From Membranipora membranacea (Eukaryota > Bryozoa > Gymnolaemata > Cheilostomatida > Membraniporidae): a DNA stretch of 60,000 bases. Location: assembly GCA_914767715.1 (NCBI GenBank), contig OU612071.1:14630948-14690947 (forward strand). The letters run 5' to 3'. The notes beneath the pieces were generated by a model, which was not told where the DNA came from, did not search any database, and saw nothing but the letters and a program-made list of their open reading frames with translations. Positions 1 through 11,022 of the stretch are shown in pieces (the stretch's first letter is position 1; each line of letters begins with the position of its first letter). The position numbers were made by a program, and so were the translations under genes.

Positions 1-137
1 TAGCTTGGTCGGTGACAGTTATTTATTATGTATATGGGATGACTAGGTGATTACAAGCTATGCCTTACATGTCAGGAGGTCTTGCATTATTAGGAGAGAT
101 AACCAATCGCAGCACCCGTTCAAGTTTTATTCTGTTA

Positions 138-491
138 AGGTGAGTTTATACTAGGACGTTTTCTGGACGTTTTTAGCAATGACAACGATTTTCGGACGTT
201 TTTGTAGAGTTGTCTTACCATCGTGCGATTTTTGAGCATTCTTAGCAACTCCCTGTTTTTTAGCAATGTTTTCAATTTTGGAAAATAAAAAGTTGTCTTC
301 TCTATGGCCTGATTAAGTGTTGACCAATGAGAATATCGGAAAGACAATACAACTTTGAATTTTTTGCAAAAATGCTCGCGATTTTTAGAAACGCTGAGAC
401 AACGTTGCATTAGTAAACAGCTATACAAAGATGACCAAAAATCGTTGACATGGCTAAAACGTTAAAAGAACGTCCTAGTATAAACTCACCT
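138..491. mobile_element. MITE with TTA target duplication (Harbinger-like)
   Basis: This 354-bp non-coding element has near-perfect terminal inverted repeats: the left end AGGTGAGTTTATACTAGGAC is matched by its reverse complement at 472-491. A TTA sits directly outside each end (135-137 and 492-494), which is the target duplication typical of PIF/Harbinger elements. It contains no transposase, so it would be mobilised in trans. Reading frames inside it are incidental. The boundaries are seen directly; the superfamily is inferred from the TTA duplication. Confidence 0.75.
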
Positions 492-1140
492 TTATATCGC
501 GATTGATGACTGAAAACTGCGCATCTATATTGTTAACACATACAACCCTGAAACATTCAAATAAGTAGCTTCTTTTTCCTTTCTTGCTCCTCAATTAACT
601 ATGTCTGAAAACTAATGAATTTTTCTACTGAATAGATGGGAGACGGTGGATTCACTGACAGATCACAGGGGTCAGGGGTCGTCAACATACAAACACCAAT
701 CGGCAGCCTGGACGATTATACGGACGAATACAACGTGACAGTTGTGTGATATGCTCGAATTACCTGAGGGAGATGAAATGTTTAATTCATTACCAATCAG
801 GAAGCTGTCATCTACATATTTGATTACAATTATTGTTTACATAATTAGCTATGTGGTATAGATACAGCTATGGAGTATCAATTGTATCAAGTTGAAATGT
901 AACAATAACATTAATTTTTATTGCCTTGCAGTAATAAAATTGTGGACCACATTTCTTTCAGTAATAAAATTCTGAGATTTCCTTCACAAACCGGACATTA
1001 TTTTAATGACATTCCGAAAAGGCATCAGCAAAACAATACTGAATAAAAGGCAAATCTGAGAGACGTTCTTGGTCACAATAGGCGGGATGGATGTTATCAA
1101 ACAAACTGATGTGAGACTTGCTATTTATTGGTAAGGAGTA

Positions 1141-1347
1141 GGAGGTAGCTCAGTTGGTTAGAGCGCCTACCATCTTATGTGCAAGTGTTGGAGGCCTCGG
1201 GTTCAAATCCCGCTGCAGACTACCAACTACTGGGCTGAATTGACGCCCCAGGTGTGCTCCGACCTGCCTGCAAACTGAGAGCAACTTTGGGCCGGTACCT
1301 GTATTTCTCAGTCTTTGGACACAGACAAAATTGCGAATATAACCCAC
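1141..1347 (+). repeat. tRNA-derived SINE
   Basis: The 5' part resembles a tRNA gene, with an A box (TAGCTCAGTTGG near 1146) and a B box (GGGTTCAAATCCC near 1199). The acceptor and T stems do not pair properly, so it is not a working tRNA. The tRNA-like head is followed by a non-tRNA body: a core around 1221-1275 and a tail around 1305-1347. The core recurs in reverse orientation at about 13,652-13,683, and the tail recurs at about 25,383-25,432. A dispersed, tRNA-headed sequence of about 200 bp with a shared core is best read as a SINE. The ends are approximate. Confidence 0.65.
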
Positions 1348-1614
1348 ATTTTAACCCAATACTAGCAGGTTTTGTTAATCGAAAAAATTAACATGGCAAA
1401 AGCTTGAGTTACGGCGTGATTAAAAGTAATATGTTTTGATGTAGTGGAGACGATTAAAAAATAGATTTCAAATTCAAGTTGAAGGTTTAAATTTGATTAT
1501 ACACATTCAAGATTGATGGAGGCCAAAAGGTCCTTCTAGGATGTGAAGAACAGCAATCGGATCAAATCATTAGATGAGAGCATCACTTTCCTCGATTTTG
1601 GTTTAATGATTGAA

Positions 1615-1620
1615 TTTATT
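1615..1620 (-). terminator. candidate PPT2 polyadenylation signal
   Basis: AATAAA on the minus strand, about 360 bases downstream of the PPT2 stop. It is the first canonical hexamer I noticed on that side. The motif is common in AT-rich DNA, so support is weak without transcript ends. Confidence 0.25.
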
Positions 1621-1982
1621 TCTCTGATTTTCCAGTGCACAAAAAATAAATATGCCTCTGATAAACTATTAGCACTAGGTTTAATCTGGAACTTAATTCA
1701 GCTTCTCCAAATAAGCATTTTACATCTTTATGATTTTGAGACGACATGAAAGAATCAGTATAAATTATTGATTGTTGCAGACAATGAATTTATATATATA
1801 TATGTATAAATACATCATAAATGCAGCTCAAAACGTTTAGACATGTGGCTTGCAAAATCAATTTAATTCAATGTCCGATGCACTTGTATTTGATGACAGA
1901 AATTATTAAACCGTCTAATGTTAGTGTGATGTTGGTAGTATTTTGTAAAATTGTAAAGCCTCATAATCGAATGTGTTGTTAA

Positions 1983-4900
1983 CTAGAGATAAGGCAACAC
2001 ACAACAGTCAAAAACCTTGGCCGTTAGATGCCACTTTTTGTGTTGTACTCCACTGACCGACTTCCTGATGACTTTGCCTGCCTCATTCAGAGTCTTCAGC
2101 CCGAAGTCATCTCCAACATACCACTAGGAAAGTAAAAGTACATAGCATGACAATCAATTAGTATAGTATAGTATAGTAATAATTCTTAATTTACCATAGG
2201 CATCTGTTTTGTCACCGGTTACTACAGACAGGAAAGAGTTGTCAATCGTGACACTTGCGAGGCCTGTTTGGGATGGGGGAGGCTTCCATTGGATTGATTT
2301 ATTTCTTCAAAATAATGCCATTTCAATTATTTTGCGAATACGCGTCAATTCATGTACCCACTCAACATACAAAATCACGGAATATTTGATAGGCACAAAG
2401 AGCTCTGCATGCAAGAGATGGCAGGACGGCATGTATGCATTGATTTGATATTTCTTCGGAGTGGCGTGGGTGAATGGAGGCATATAAGGCTCTGGCGAGG
2501 GAGGCCGGGCTCAATACCAGTCCTCTTTGAAGTTCCATCAACATCACGGAAATCATAATCATCAATGCCAATCGAGAGCAGACAACACACGCAATGCCCC
2601 TCATTCAAGGATTGAAACATAGTGATTTCTGGCTTCACATCATAATGTAGCATGATGTGTATGTAAAGAGATGTAATGTTAGGCTCTGCAGTTGAGCATG
2701 TTTTGAACTACTTACCAGTTGTTTCTCCATCGGTTGAACCACCTCATTAGAATCATAGTATCCAAAGTGAGCACTCTGGTATGGTGTTATTACTGTGTCG
2801 TTAGGGCCTGTGATCATCACTAAATTCTGTAACTTCAGGAAATTCTTCTTGTATTCTGTAATATATCATTAAATTATAAAACTACATTATATCATATCAT
2901 TTATATAATATGGTATGTTATATATGTAATTATATGTATTATAATATAAATAAAATATAATATTATAATCTTTATAATTATATTATAATATATAATGATT
3001 TAAATATTTATATTATAACAAACTTTTAAGTCAGTATTTTCCTGACTGAATTTGGTTGATTGCAATGGTTTAGGTGCAGTGTGAAAAATTATGTTGTATA
3101 GTCTCTGTTTTAAATATATACAATAATATTAAAATTTTATATATCTTAACATTCATAGTATCTGAATTTGCATTTTAATAACCTTGACTTGTTTCATGGC
3201 CTGTTTGGTTGTTCAAGTGAGCCACAAGAACGTCTAGCTTAGGATCAGCAAATTCTTTCTGATGGTGAGGGTCGTTCCAGTATCCACCCACAGATACATC
3301 CTGGCCAACCTCAGTGTAAAAGAACCTAGAACCAAATTGAGGAAACAATAATTCAACAAAGAGTTTTCATTGCGCAGGCCTGTAGTTTTAAGGGAGGCAG
3401 GGAGGCACTGCCTCCACCCCCTCTAGAATAGTATATAGAGTTGGCTTTTATTGACCACATATATTTCATCAGTGCATATCTTGAATATTAATTTTGTGCA
3501 ATAAAAGCTAGATAATCAAGAACGAATGAAACACCCAATTAAATATTCCATGTCAGAATCAGCTTGTTTAGGACTTTCATATACTTTAAAATACCTGAAA
3601 GGGTCTTGATTTGCCCCAAAGCTTACAAAAATCCACCTGGTGTTACTTCAGATCATCAAGGAATCTTACTTCTAACATTTTCCCCTAAATAGGTTAATAG
3701 GCAAGGGATTACAACTACATCATCAAAGAAATCCTCCCACTAGATTCCACTACACTTAACTATTTAAGCCCAATACTTGAGACCATATTTAACTTACAGG
3801 TATAGAAGCTCTCTTGTCGAATAAGGCAAAAAAGGTATTGCCTTTTCCACCTCGCTAGTCAGGCCGAACTGACCAGCCAGTGGAGAGCTTAGAGTTATCA
3901 TTGTGTGTATATTATGTGTTGAGACCATCTCAACTACTGCTCTACATATAACTCCTCCCTGAGAGTAACAAAGAAGGGTAACTCCTGTATCATTGTGCTT
4001 ATCCATAACCTGCAATGTCAAACAGTCACGATTACATATAAACAATCAATTCAATTCTGAGTAAGCGGACAAGCAACACAAAACATAGAGACCTTCTATT
4101 CTCTCTATTGGTGTACTTTTATTTAATCATTACAATAGTCATGCAACAAGTGTCGTATTACGCGCTAATAGTTTCATTTGAAGCAAGATAGGAAGCAATT
4201 GAAGTCGTTTCTAGGGAGTCATCCTCCCTTTGTACATCAATAGACAACTCCTTATTTTGAGTGGGCAATCATTTGCAGCAGAGAGGGTGGGATACCTCTC
4301 TCACCCTCCCTGTATGCAGTAATTGCAAGGAAAATAATATGCACATCACAATAATTGTTAAGTCAGTGGCCAATTGATTCGTTAGTGTGTTTGTTGAACA
4401 TGTATAGCTTTGTAGCAGTCTTCACAGTTAACATAAAAAGTATTGATCAAGTTATCCCAGGAAGTTCCCTGTCATAGAACCAATCCCATATTTGACAAAC
4501 AAACAAATACAGTGGTAGGACAAAATCTTACGATGACAAGACAGGGAAGTACCAGGTACAGTATAGAGGCCTGTATCTAACACCTCTAGCCTTGACTGTT
4601 TATGTAAACAGTTCTAATCCTGTTATCTCAAGAAGTTCCCTGTCTTAAGCTGTGTTTACATTAGGCCGTCTCCGTCAGCTGGCCACCAACTCAAGACTGA
4701 GCAGTCTTTAACCCCAAGTCTGAGCCAGAGTCTGAGACTGGCATGTGTTTACATAGCACCGGCTTAGCCAATGTCAGTCTCAGAGAAAATAAATGTGAGT
4801 GATAGAACAAAGGGCAGTATTGTGATCGCTAAATTAGGAATTTGTGTTAAGACGGGCAGTCTTGAGACGGCAAAACGAGCACTGCTCGAATTGCCAGACA

Positions 4901-7486
4901 CCGGCATAAAAGCCGGTCAGACAAGGTCAGTCAACTGTTATTGTTATTCACACTACACAGTCTCAGCCTCCGTCTTAGTAATTTGTCGGTCAGACTCAAG
5001 ACTGGGCCAAAAGACGGCCTAATGTAAACGCAGCTTTAGTGCCAATCCTATTTTTGTCACTCAGACACTTATGATAGCAGGACAGGGAAGTACCGGGTTA
5101 AGTATTTACCACTGGGTTTAACACAAATAATTCAAGCAATAGATAATTCATTGCTTTAACAGTTTATGTAAAGTATGCCCAACAAATACATTGTGGGACA
5201 AAAGCTTTTGATAACAGAACAAGGAAGTAACAGTACAGTATGAGCTAGTCCCTTGATCTAAACCTTGGAATACTCAAAAAGAGTTTTTGCCTTCACAGTT
5301 TATGTAAAGAGTGCTGATCCTATTATCTCAGGAAGTTCCCGGTTCTAGAGCCAATTCTTTATTCGACGCACCGATAAATGTAGAAGTATGACAAACACTT
5401 ATAATAACAAAACAGGGAAATAAGGACTGATGTTGAGTTTTGGGTAATATGAGTGGTCTGCTGCAAGCTGTCGGTATCAGAAATACTCCTTTCCCCTTTC
5501 TATATTATCAATACAAATTGCAAACCTTAGTTACCCTGATTAAATAGCAAGACCTTTTAAGATAAGCCTATACTTTTTGGCTGAGTAATAATTGCAGCAC
5601 ACATGAATTGTCTTACTCAAAACCCTGTGAATATTTTATGGACTTGGAAGTGAAGCTCAGATATGATATTTGCATGTTGTTGGGACCACACTCTGGCCAC
5701 TGGCCGATGACGAATCTAATGTGCCAAATCCTGCCTGTGTTATTAACCTTGGGAGTGAGATCACGTTAATTTGGTATACAAAACTAAACCACAGTGGAGC
5801 CATGCCATCGGTGGTTTTAATAGACAATTTGTTAGGTATGATCTGGCTGGCTGCATTGGGGAGAGGACAGATGTCAGCTGTCAGTAGATAGTGTAAGTGG
5901 AAATTGTTCAGTTTCACTTTCAATAGATTATTCAATTATCCAGTCCCGTATTGGGTCTCGCAATACCCAAGATCCAGTCAGCCATAAAGTCTATCCTATA
6001 CCAAGTTTGGACCATTTGCCTGCATTCGGAGTTGCTCCCCCTCCACTGGCCACTGACAGTGACATGACCAGTGGAGGGAGAGCAACTGGGATATAGGGAT
6101 CTAGGATTATCCATACCGAAAAAAGCCTGTCAGATAAGGGCCAACCCATGGGTAACAGTTTTACTCACTTTCTGAATAGCTGGGATGAATGATTTCAACT
6201 GCAATCTCAGACCCAGGGTACTGGCAATTTTATCATAGTACAAGTCGATGTTGTAAAACTCTATTCCTGGAATGTGCTGAAAAAAATGGAAAGAAAATAC
6301 TGAATAATATATAATTCAGCTTTGGCTAGACAAACATTGGGTTATGCGTAAAACATGGAACTATATTGGCTTGGCTCTGATGGGTAAAAGTAATGATCCA
6401 ATACAGCTGACAAAGGTCCTTGTCACATGGTTAAAACGATGACGCGAAGAGAGTTTTGAAAATGATGGAAATCTCCGATAAAATATATTTAGCACTGGCT
6501 GACATCTAATCATCTTGTTGAATGCATGTGCTGTACTGAGTCACTTATGAGTTTTCAACATGGCTAATGGGAACTCATTAACTTATGAAATTCCATTGAT
6601 TTCTTTTAAAATAACTGTTAATAAGTGCACTTTGATATATTTGCCAAAAACAAAGGTGGACTCTCATCATGTGACCTGCAGTGTCACAACAAAGGTAACA
6701 AAATTAACAATATTTTCAGAATGTTTGCATCCCACCTAGATCCCTGCGATGTCCAATAATTTTGTGGCTATCAAGAATTTACCATAATATATAAGGATTT
6801 TTATGGCAGGAAGAATAGCAGCTGATAATTTTGCATGGCTCGAAATAGATAAATTTGTGGCAAACATATTAGGGCTCAACCCAGTTGAACTGTATAAACT
6901 CCAACTTAATCCAATGAACATTGATGCTAGCCAAAATTAAGTCACCCAAAAACTGCCTAATCTAAACTTTGGCAATATTATTCTCTCCTCAAGGGTATCA
7001 GACACTTTCTGTAGCATAAACAGTAAAGCGCAACTACCATGGAGAAGTTATAATAGCTAGATTTTATTTTGACAAACTTATGGGTGTTAATGTTAGCTAG
7101 CGCTAACTTTAGCTAGCTAAGGTGGGACGCATACAAAGTAAAGAGGGTTAGTAAGTGTAATTTAGTCAAAGCCTTCACCATTTCAACCATGAGAAAAGGC
7201 GTACTTTCCTAGATGCACTTTACTCAGCTTGCATTATAGCTCTAATTCTACGAGTGAGAAAAGAAATCAATAACATAGGAGTCTTTACCTGGGTTATGTA
7301 GGATTGTGGAAACTTCCATTCATCTGGTTCAGGAAGTATACCGTGGACGAAGATTACTGGGCGATGCTTCTCTGGTGCATCTTGTGTCTGCCGTCTCGGT
7401 ACCTGAGTGCTGAAGCAGCACGTAGTTGTTGTGATGAACACAAGAAATATTGAAGAGAACACAAAACAAACACCGCCTTTAGCCAT
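1983..7486 (-). CDS. PPT2: palmitoyl-protein thioesterase 2 (6 exons, 313 aa)
   Basis: Lysosomal thioester hydrolase of the PPT alpha/beta-hydrolase family; vertebrate PPT2 cleaves acyl-CoA-type thioesters. Exons on the minus strand, in order: 7289-7486, 6169-6276, 3798-4009, 3183-3325, 2716-2855, 1983-2123. All introns are GT..AG and every phase closes, giving 313 aa (human PPT2 is about 302). Residues 1-25 form a hydrophobic signal peptide. The strand motif PVIFVHG begins at residue 43. The nucleophile is Ser118 in CYSQGG, the acid is Asp240 in GPNDTVITP, and the base is His295 in GVQHKKWH, so the catalytic triad is intact. The PPT2 hallmarks YWNDPHH and FGYYDSNE are also present. The start chosen is the first ATG in frame; the longer open frame upstream begins only with GTG. 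Intron 2 (4,010-6,168) holds a tandem array and a nested MITE. PPT1 is less likely because the PPT2-specific blocks match. Confidence 0.95.
2165..2178. repeat. short GTATA microsatellite
   Basis: About three copies of a 5-bp unit (GTATA) in the last PPT2 intron. No function is suggested. Confidence 0.6.
2876..3010. repeat. AT-rich low-complexity tract in a PPT2 intron
   Basis: Almost pure A/T with many TATA and ATAT words, in the intron between PPT2 exons 4 and 5. Its end lies close to the exon 5 acceptor at 2,856-2,857. I see no coding or structured element in it. Confidence 0.7.
4415..5445. repeat. diverged tandem array in PPT2 intron 2, units with hairpin arms
   Basis: Four diverged units begin with versions of ACAGTTTATGTAAA at about 4,425, 4,598, 5,157 and 5,294. 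Within a unit, an AAGTTCCCTGTC-type arm is followed by its inverse GACAGGGAAGTA about 100 bases on, so each unit can fold back. Once the 388-bp MITE inserted at 4,648-5,035 is subtracted, spacing is about 135-180 bp. The array fills nearly half of PPT2 intron 2. The unit may itself be an old foldback element that was duplicated. Divergence is high, so the edges are approximate. Confidence 0.6.
4648..5035. mobile_element. MITE with TTA target duplication, nested in the tandem array
   Basis: A 388-bp element with long inverted ends: AGCTGTGTTTACATTAGGCC at the left, and AATGTAAACGCAGCT at the right as its near-inverse. It is flanked by TTA at 4,645-4,647 and 5,036-5,038. The host repeat reads continuously (CTGTC-TTA-GTGCC) when the element and one TTA are removed, so this is a clear nested insertion. 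Its target preference matches the 138-491 element, but the terminal sequence differs, so it is a second family. There is no coding capacity. Confidence 0.8.
6023..6090. repeat. foldback repeat, copy 1
   Basis: Arms at 6,030-6,049 (AGTTGCTCCCCCTCCACTGG) and 6,068-6,087 are inverse at 19 of 20 positions, with an 18-bp loop. A related hairpin lies at 24,744-24,812 in MAP2K7 intron 6, so this is a dispersed repeat and not a local structure. It lies in PPT2 intron 2. Confidence 0.6.
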
Positions 7487-7751
7487 AGTCGCTAGCTGCT
7501 GAGAAACAAGATTGCTGAGAGCGGTTTGAAACAAACAAACAGGAGGCACTGCAACTATGAACTTGGTGCCACAAAGTTCTAAAGTCTACTAATAACAATA
7601 GACCTAAAATACGACCTAACTGTTCAGCGCCATTGGCAACAAGGTTAATGTTCTAGCTGATGTTTACTATCATGGACTACTGCCAAGAATTTTATTGACA
7701 GACAGTGACCACAACTGATAATAAATGCGCTCTTATCACTTTTACTGCATC

Positions 7752-7836
7752 TGTCGGTGTTTCTGATTGGCTGATATTGCTTGTCAGCGTTTCTGATTGG
7801 CTGATATTGCATGTCAGCGTTTCTGATTGGCTGTAA
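7752..7836 (-). promoter_or_regulatory. three 30-bp units with CCAAT boxes upstream of PPT2
   Basis: A 30-bp unit is repeated three times. On the minus strand each unit contains AGCCAATCAG, a good match to the NF-Y (CCAAT box) consensus. The ATTGG cores are at 7,766-7,770, 7,796-7,800 and 7,826-7,830, exactly 30 bp apart. They lie about 280-345 bases upstream of the PPT2 ATG, in the same orientation as the gene. A role as a PPT2 promoter element is inferred from motif, spacing and position. The transcription start is not known from sequence. Confidence 0.45.
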
Positions 7837-7839
7837 TTG

Positions 7840-10800
7840 ACCAAATCTAGGCAGGCATGTGACTTTTTCTGGCACTCTGTATTATTCACTGCTGCAAGGC
7901 TTATCAGCTGATTTGTTGCAAATCCGGTCAAATGATACATCTTATCATAAACCTCACACCTATGCCAAGTTACTGCTGCAAACGATTTACATAATGTGCT
8001 TTACTGAAGTACCGTCCTTGTAACAAGCATGTTCGTATTAATATGATATGCAGATATATACACATTACACAAGTATGAGGAAGCATTGTGTGATGCTTAG
8101 GTTCTCACAGGGGTGGATCGAAGCAACCGGGTCTGCAATGTAGCGACAACACTGTATTGCTCAAAAAAGCAAAAATTATTTACATATATACCCTATATAT
8201 ATTTTTATATATGCACAGTAATTTTTTATTGACAGTTACCCAGAACATCTTAAACTCAATCAGTATTTTAGGTGATCTGAGGTTGACAATACACCATTTG
8301 AATTTAGTCTCCTTGTACACCCCTGGACATAGTCTCATTACACTATTCACCTGGAAGAATAAGGGTCTCTGACCATGTTATTGCAGTCTGAGCCGCCCAT
8401 TCTGTTGCCCCTTGCCCTCAGCCCTCATGTCAGAACTGTTTCAAATGAGAGACAGGGATAGGGTGTGAAGATAACTCCTTGAATTGAGTTTCTCTGGGAG
8501 GTTTCTGAAGATAAATCTTTAAAAAAGGGGGGGAGAGGTCGAATCAGGTTTTTATTTTAGCATGAGACAGCTTTGTAGTCTTTAACGGTAATGTCATCAA
8601 ACTGTGTGATTTATATAATGAAAAAACACAGTGATCAACGCACTGAATGAAGAGACAATAAAACTGTGATTTGTAGATTGAAGATTGTTTCTGTCAAAAA
8701 TATTTTATCGGTAGTCATTTGGTAGCCTCACCACCCTTATTTTTAGCATGTGACAGATACTGGATTGTACTGTAAATGCCCATCGCACTATAAAGATTAT
8801 TGGCTAATATGTATATTTTACAGCATTGTAATAAATAAACTGGAAAAGAATCAGATAATCCTTTTGTTTATATAGAAAATGTCTTCTTTTATTCTATAAG
8901 TTTCCAAAGCTGTCATACCACGGCAGAAAAGACTGACCAAAACAACAACTATCAAATAGACCTAGCAAGTCCATTTTTTTGCAAAATCTGAGGCGGCTGC
9001 AAATCACAAGATATGAGGGACAGAGAAGGCACCCATTAATAAGTCTGTACCATTGAATAGCATAATTAGCTTACTTACTTACTTAGCATTGAATGGAGTT
9101 GTCTGTTGGACTGTTGCAAAAGATTTATTTTTGAAAGAATGAAGGGACGACTGATAAAATCGCTCTATGATGTCTCGCTTTAATTCTTAATGGATGTGAT
9201 TGCCTTAATTTATACAGACAGGTATGTGACTTATCTCTGCAAAATTAAGGTAATCTGGACTGAAAGGCTAATCAGCTTACTTTGTTGCGAATCCAGTCAT
9301 AAAAATATGTGACAAGTTATGCAAAGTTACTGCCGCAGAGGAAGTAACAAATATTTTGACACTGATTGGTGTTAGGACAGAATACACTGTAATTTAAATC
9401 CATTCACACAAGTAGTCACACAAGAGTTAGGTCAGATGACTGCTGCTAATGCAATACTTGCAAAGATTATGACATCGATTACAACGAAAGACAGGAACAC
9501 ATTGTAATTAAAATCCAGTCAAATTGCTGCTTCAATCTGAAGAAACAGAGTTATGCATGCTTACTGCTGCAGATTGTATAGGTTCTCGACCAAGTTTAGA
9601 CATGAAAACAACAGGAATACAACACATAATCACACAATTCTAGGTCAGGGTAGTACAAATTACCTGGTATAAATCTTATCATATATTATATTATACAAGT
9701 CTTATTGGCTGCTTTTATCATGATATTCCCAATTAGGTAACACGAAAACAACACAAAATCATGTATTATTAGCAGTTTTTATTGTGACATCCCAAAGTAA
9801 GTTACAAGAATTTGGGTTGTAATTAAAACCCACTCAGACAAGGATGTGTAGCCTATTAGTCTATTAGCCTGCGTCTAGGCAAGTTTTATGTAATAACAAC
9901 AAAAGCAGATGTATACTCAAGTGCGAGGAAGTATTCCTTGTATGGTAATTAGCGTGGGCTATTACAGAGGTGGATTGACACATATTTTAAATTTCCAATA
10001 CATTCTCATGTTTTGTATGCTATACGGCAGCAAATATAAGACCTATAACTTTGAACAGAACATTCTTGGATCTTAGACTGACAAAACACCCCAGGGGCAA
10101 AGGCTTCTCTCATCCCTGGACCTCTACACCCCTGGCTCTTTATTTGATACTCATATTGGATATAAGGTCTTTGAATGACCTTCCCTAACCCAGGGGTGAT
10201 AGGTGAGAAGAAGGACAATTCCTCACTTCCCTCCTGTTTATTTCATATGAATGAGTATTCTGTAACTGGAGTAACTCAATCTAAATTTTGACCCTGGTAG
10301 GAATCAGTCATGTGCTTCCTGTTTCTCCTCCTCCTTACAGATTGCAACTGTAAGATTCAGTAATGCAACAACCAATGACCGGCACAGATGCTTTCCAATG
10401 GCCTAAGCACAAGCCAAATATGGGAATAGGATCAGTTCTGAATGGTAAATAGTACAGTGTATATCATAAATATTAAATTGATAGCCACATTTCTTTTTCC
10501 TTTTTGGCACTTGAAGCGACTGGTTGATTGTTTTCAGCAAACTTTTTGTAGTTATAAAAATTAGATAGATACTTTGATAGTTTGATATAATTAAAGTCAC
10601 CACTGTGCAATGAAAAATCTATAAATTGTTTACGCTATGTCATTGTAGTTGATCTGGAAAAACAATCAAATAGAAATGTTTATCACCAGTTCAATTCGCA
10701 GTCAATTATTAGAAATATTTTTAGGAAAGAGAGCCAAAAGTGGTTATGATATCATATTTCGACAAAAACAATGATAATAAAAATCAAGAAAAAAATGGCT

Positions 10801-11022
10801 GTACTGTGAAAAATCTTGTGACACTGAAATTCAATAAAACTTAGTAATGATGAATCATCGAATTCATAATTATGATCTCTGTCACTATGGCAGAAATTTG
10901 CAAACAAATTATAAAATAAAAAATATCAATAAAATGTGGTGCACTACGTCAACTGGGCACATCTCTGAACTTCATGACTTAACCTTAGATCAGAGAACAA
11001 CATGGTGTCTTTCCAGCCTCTG
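7840..11022. other. intergenic, no gene recognised
   Basis: I found no exon with splice sites and family similarity here. The stretch holds an AT run near 8,180-8,215, a G-rich patch near 8,526, a short ACTT tandem near 9,072 and otherwise unique AT-rich sequence. Open frames of 66-71 codons in it have no recognisable motif. Confidence 0.5.

Noticed and set aside
1141-1225. tRNA gene
   Set aside because: A and B boxes are present, but neither the acceptor stem nor the T stem pairs fully, and a SINE body follows.
7487-7549. N-terminal extension of PPT2
   Set aside because: The upstream frame has no ATG, only a GTG. The ATG at 7,486 directly starts the signal peptide.
7752-7836. CRISPR-like array of 30-bp repeats
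   Set aside because: The units are contiguous with no spacers, the host is a eukaryote, and there are no cas genes.
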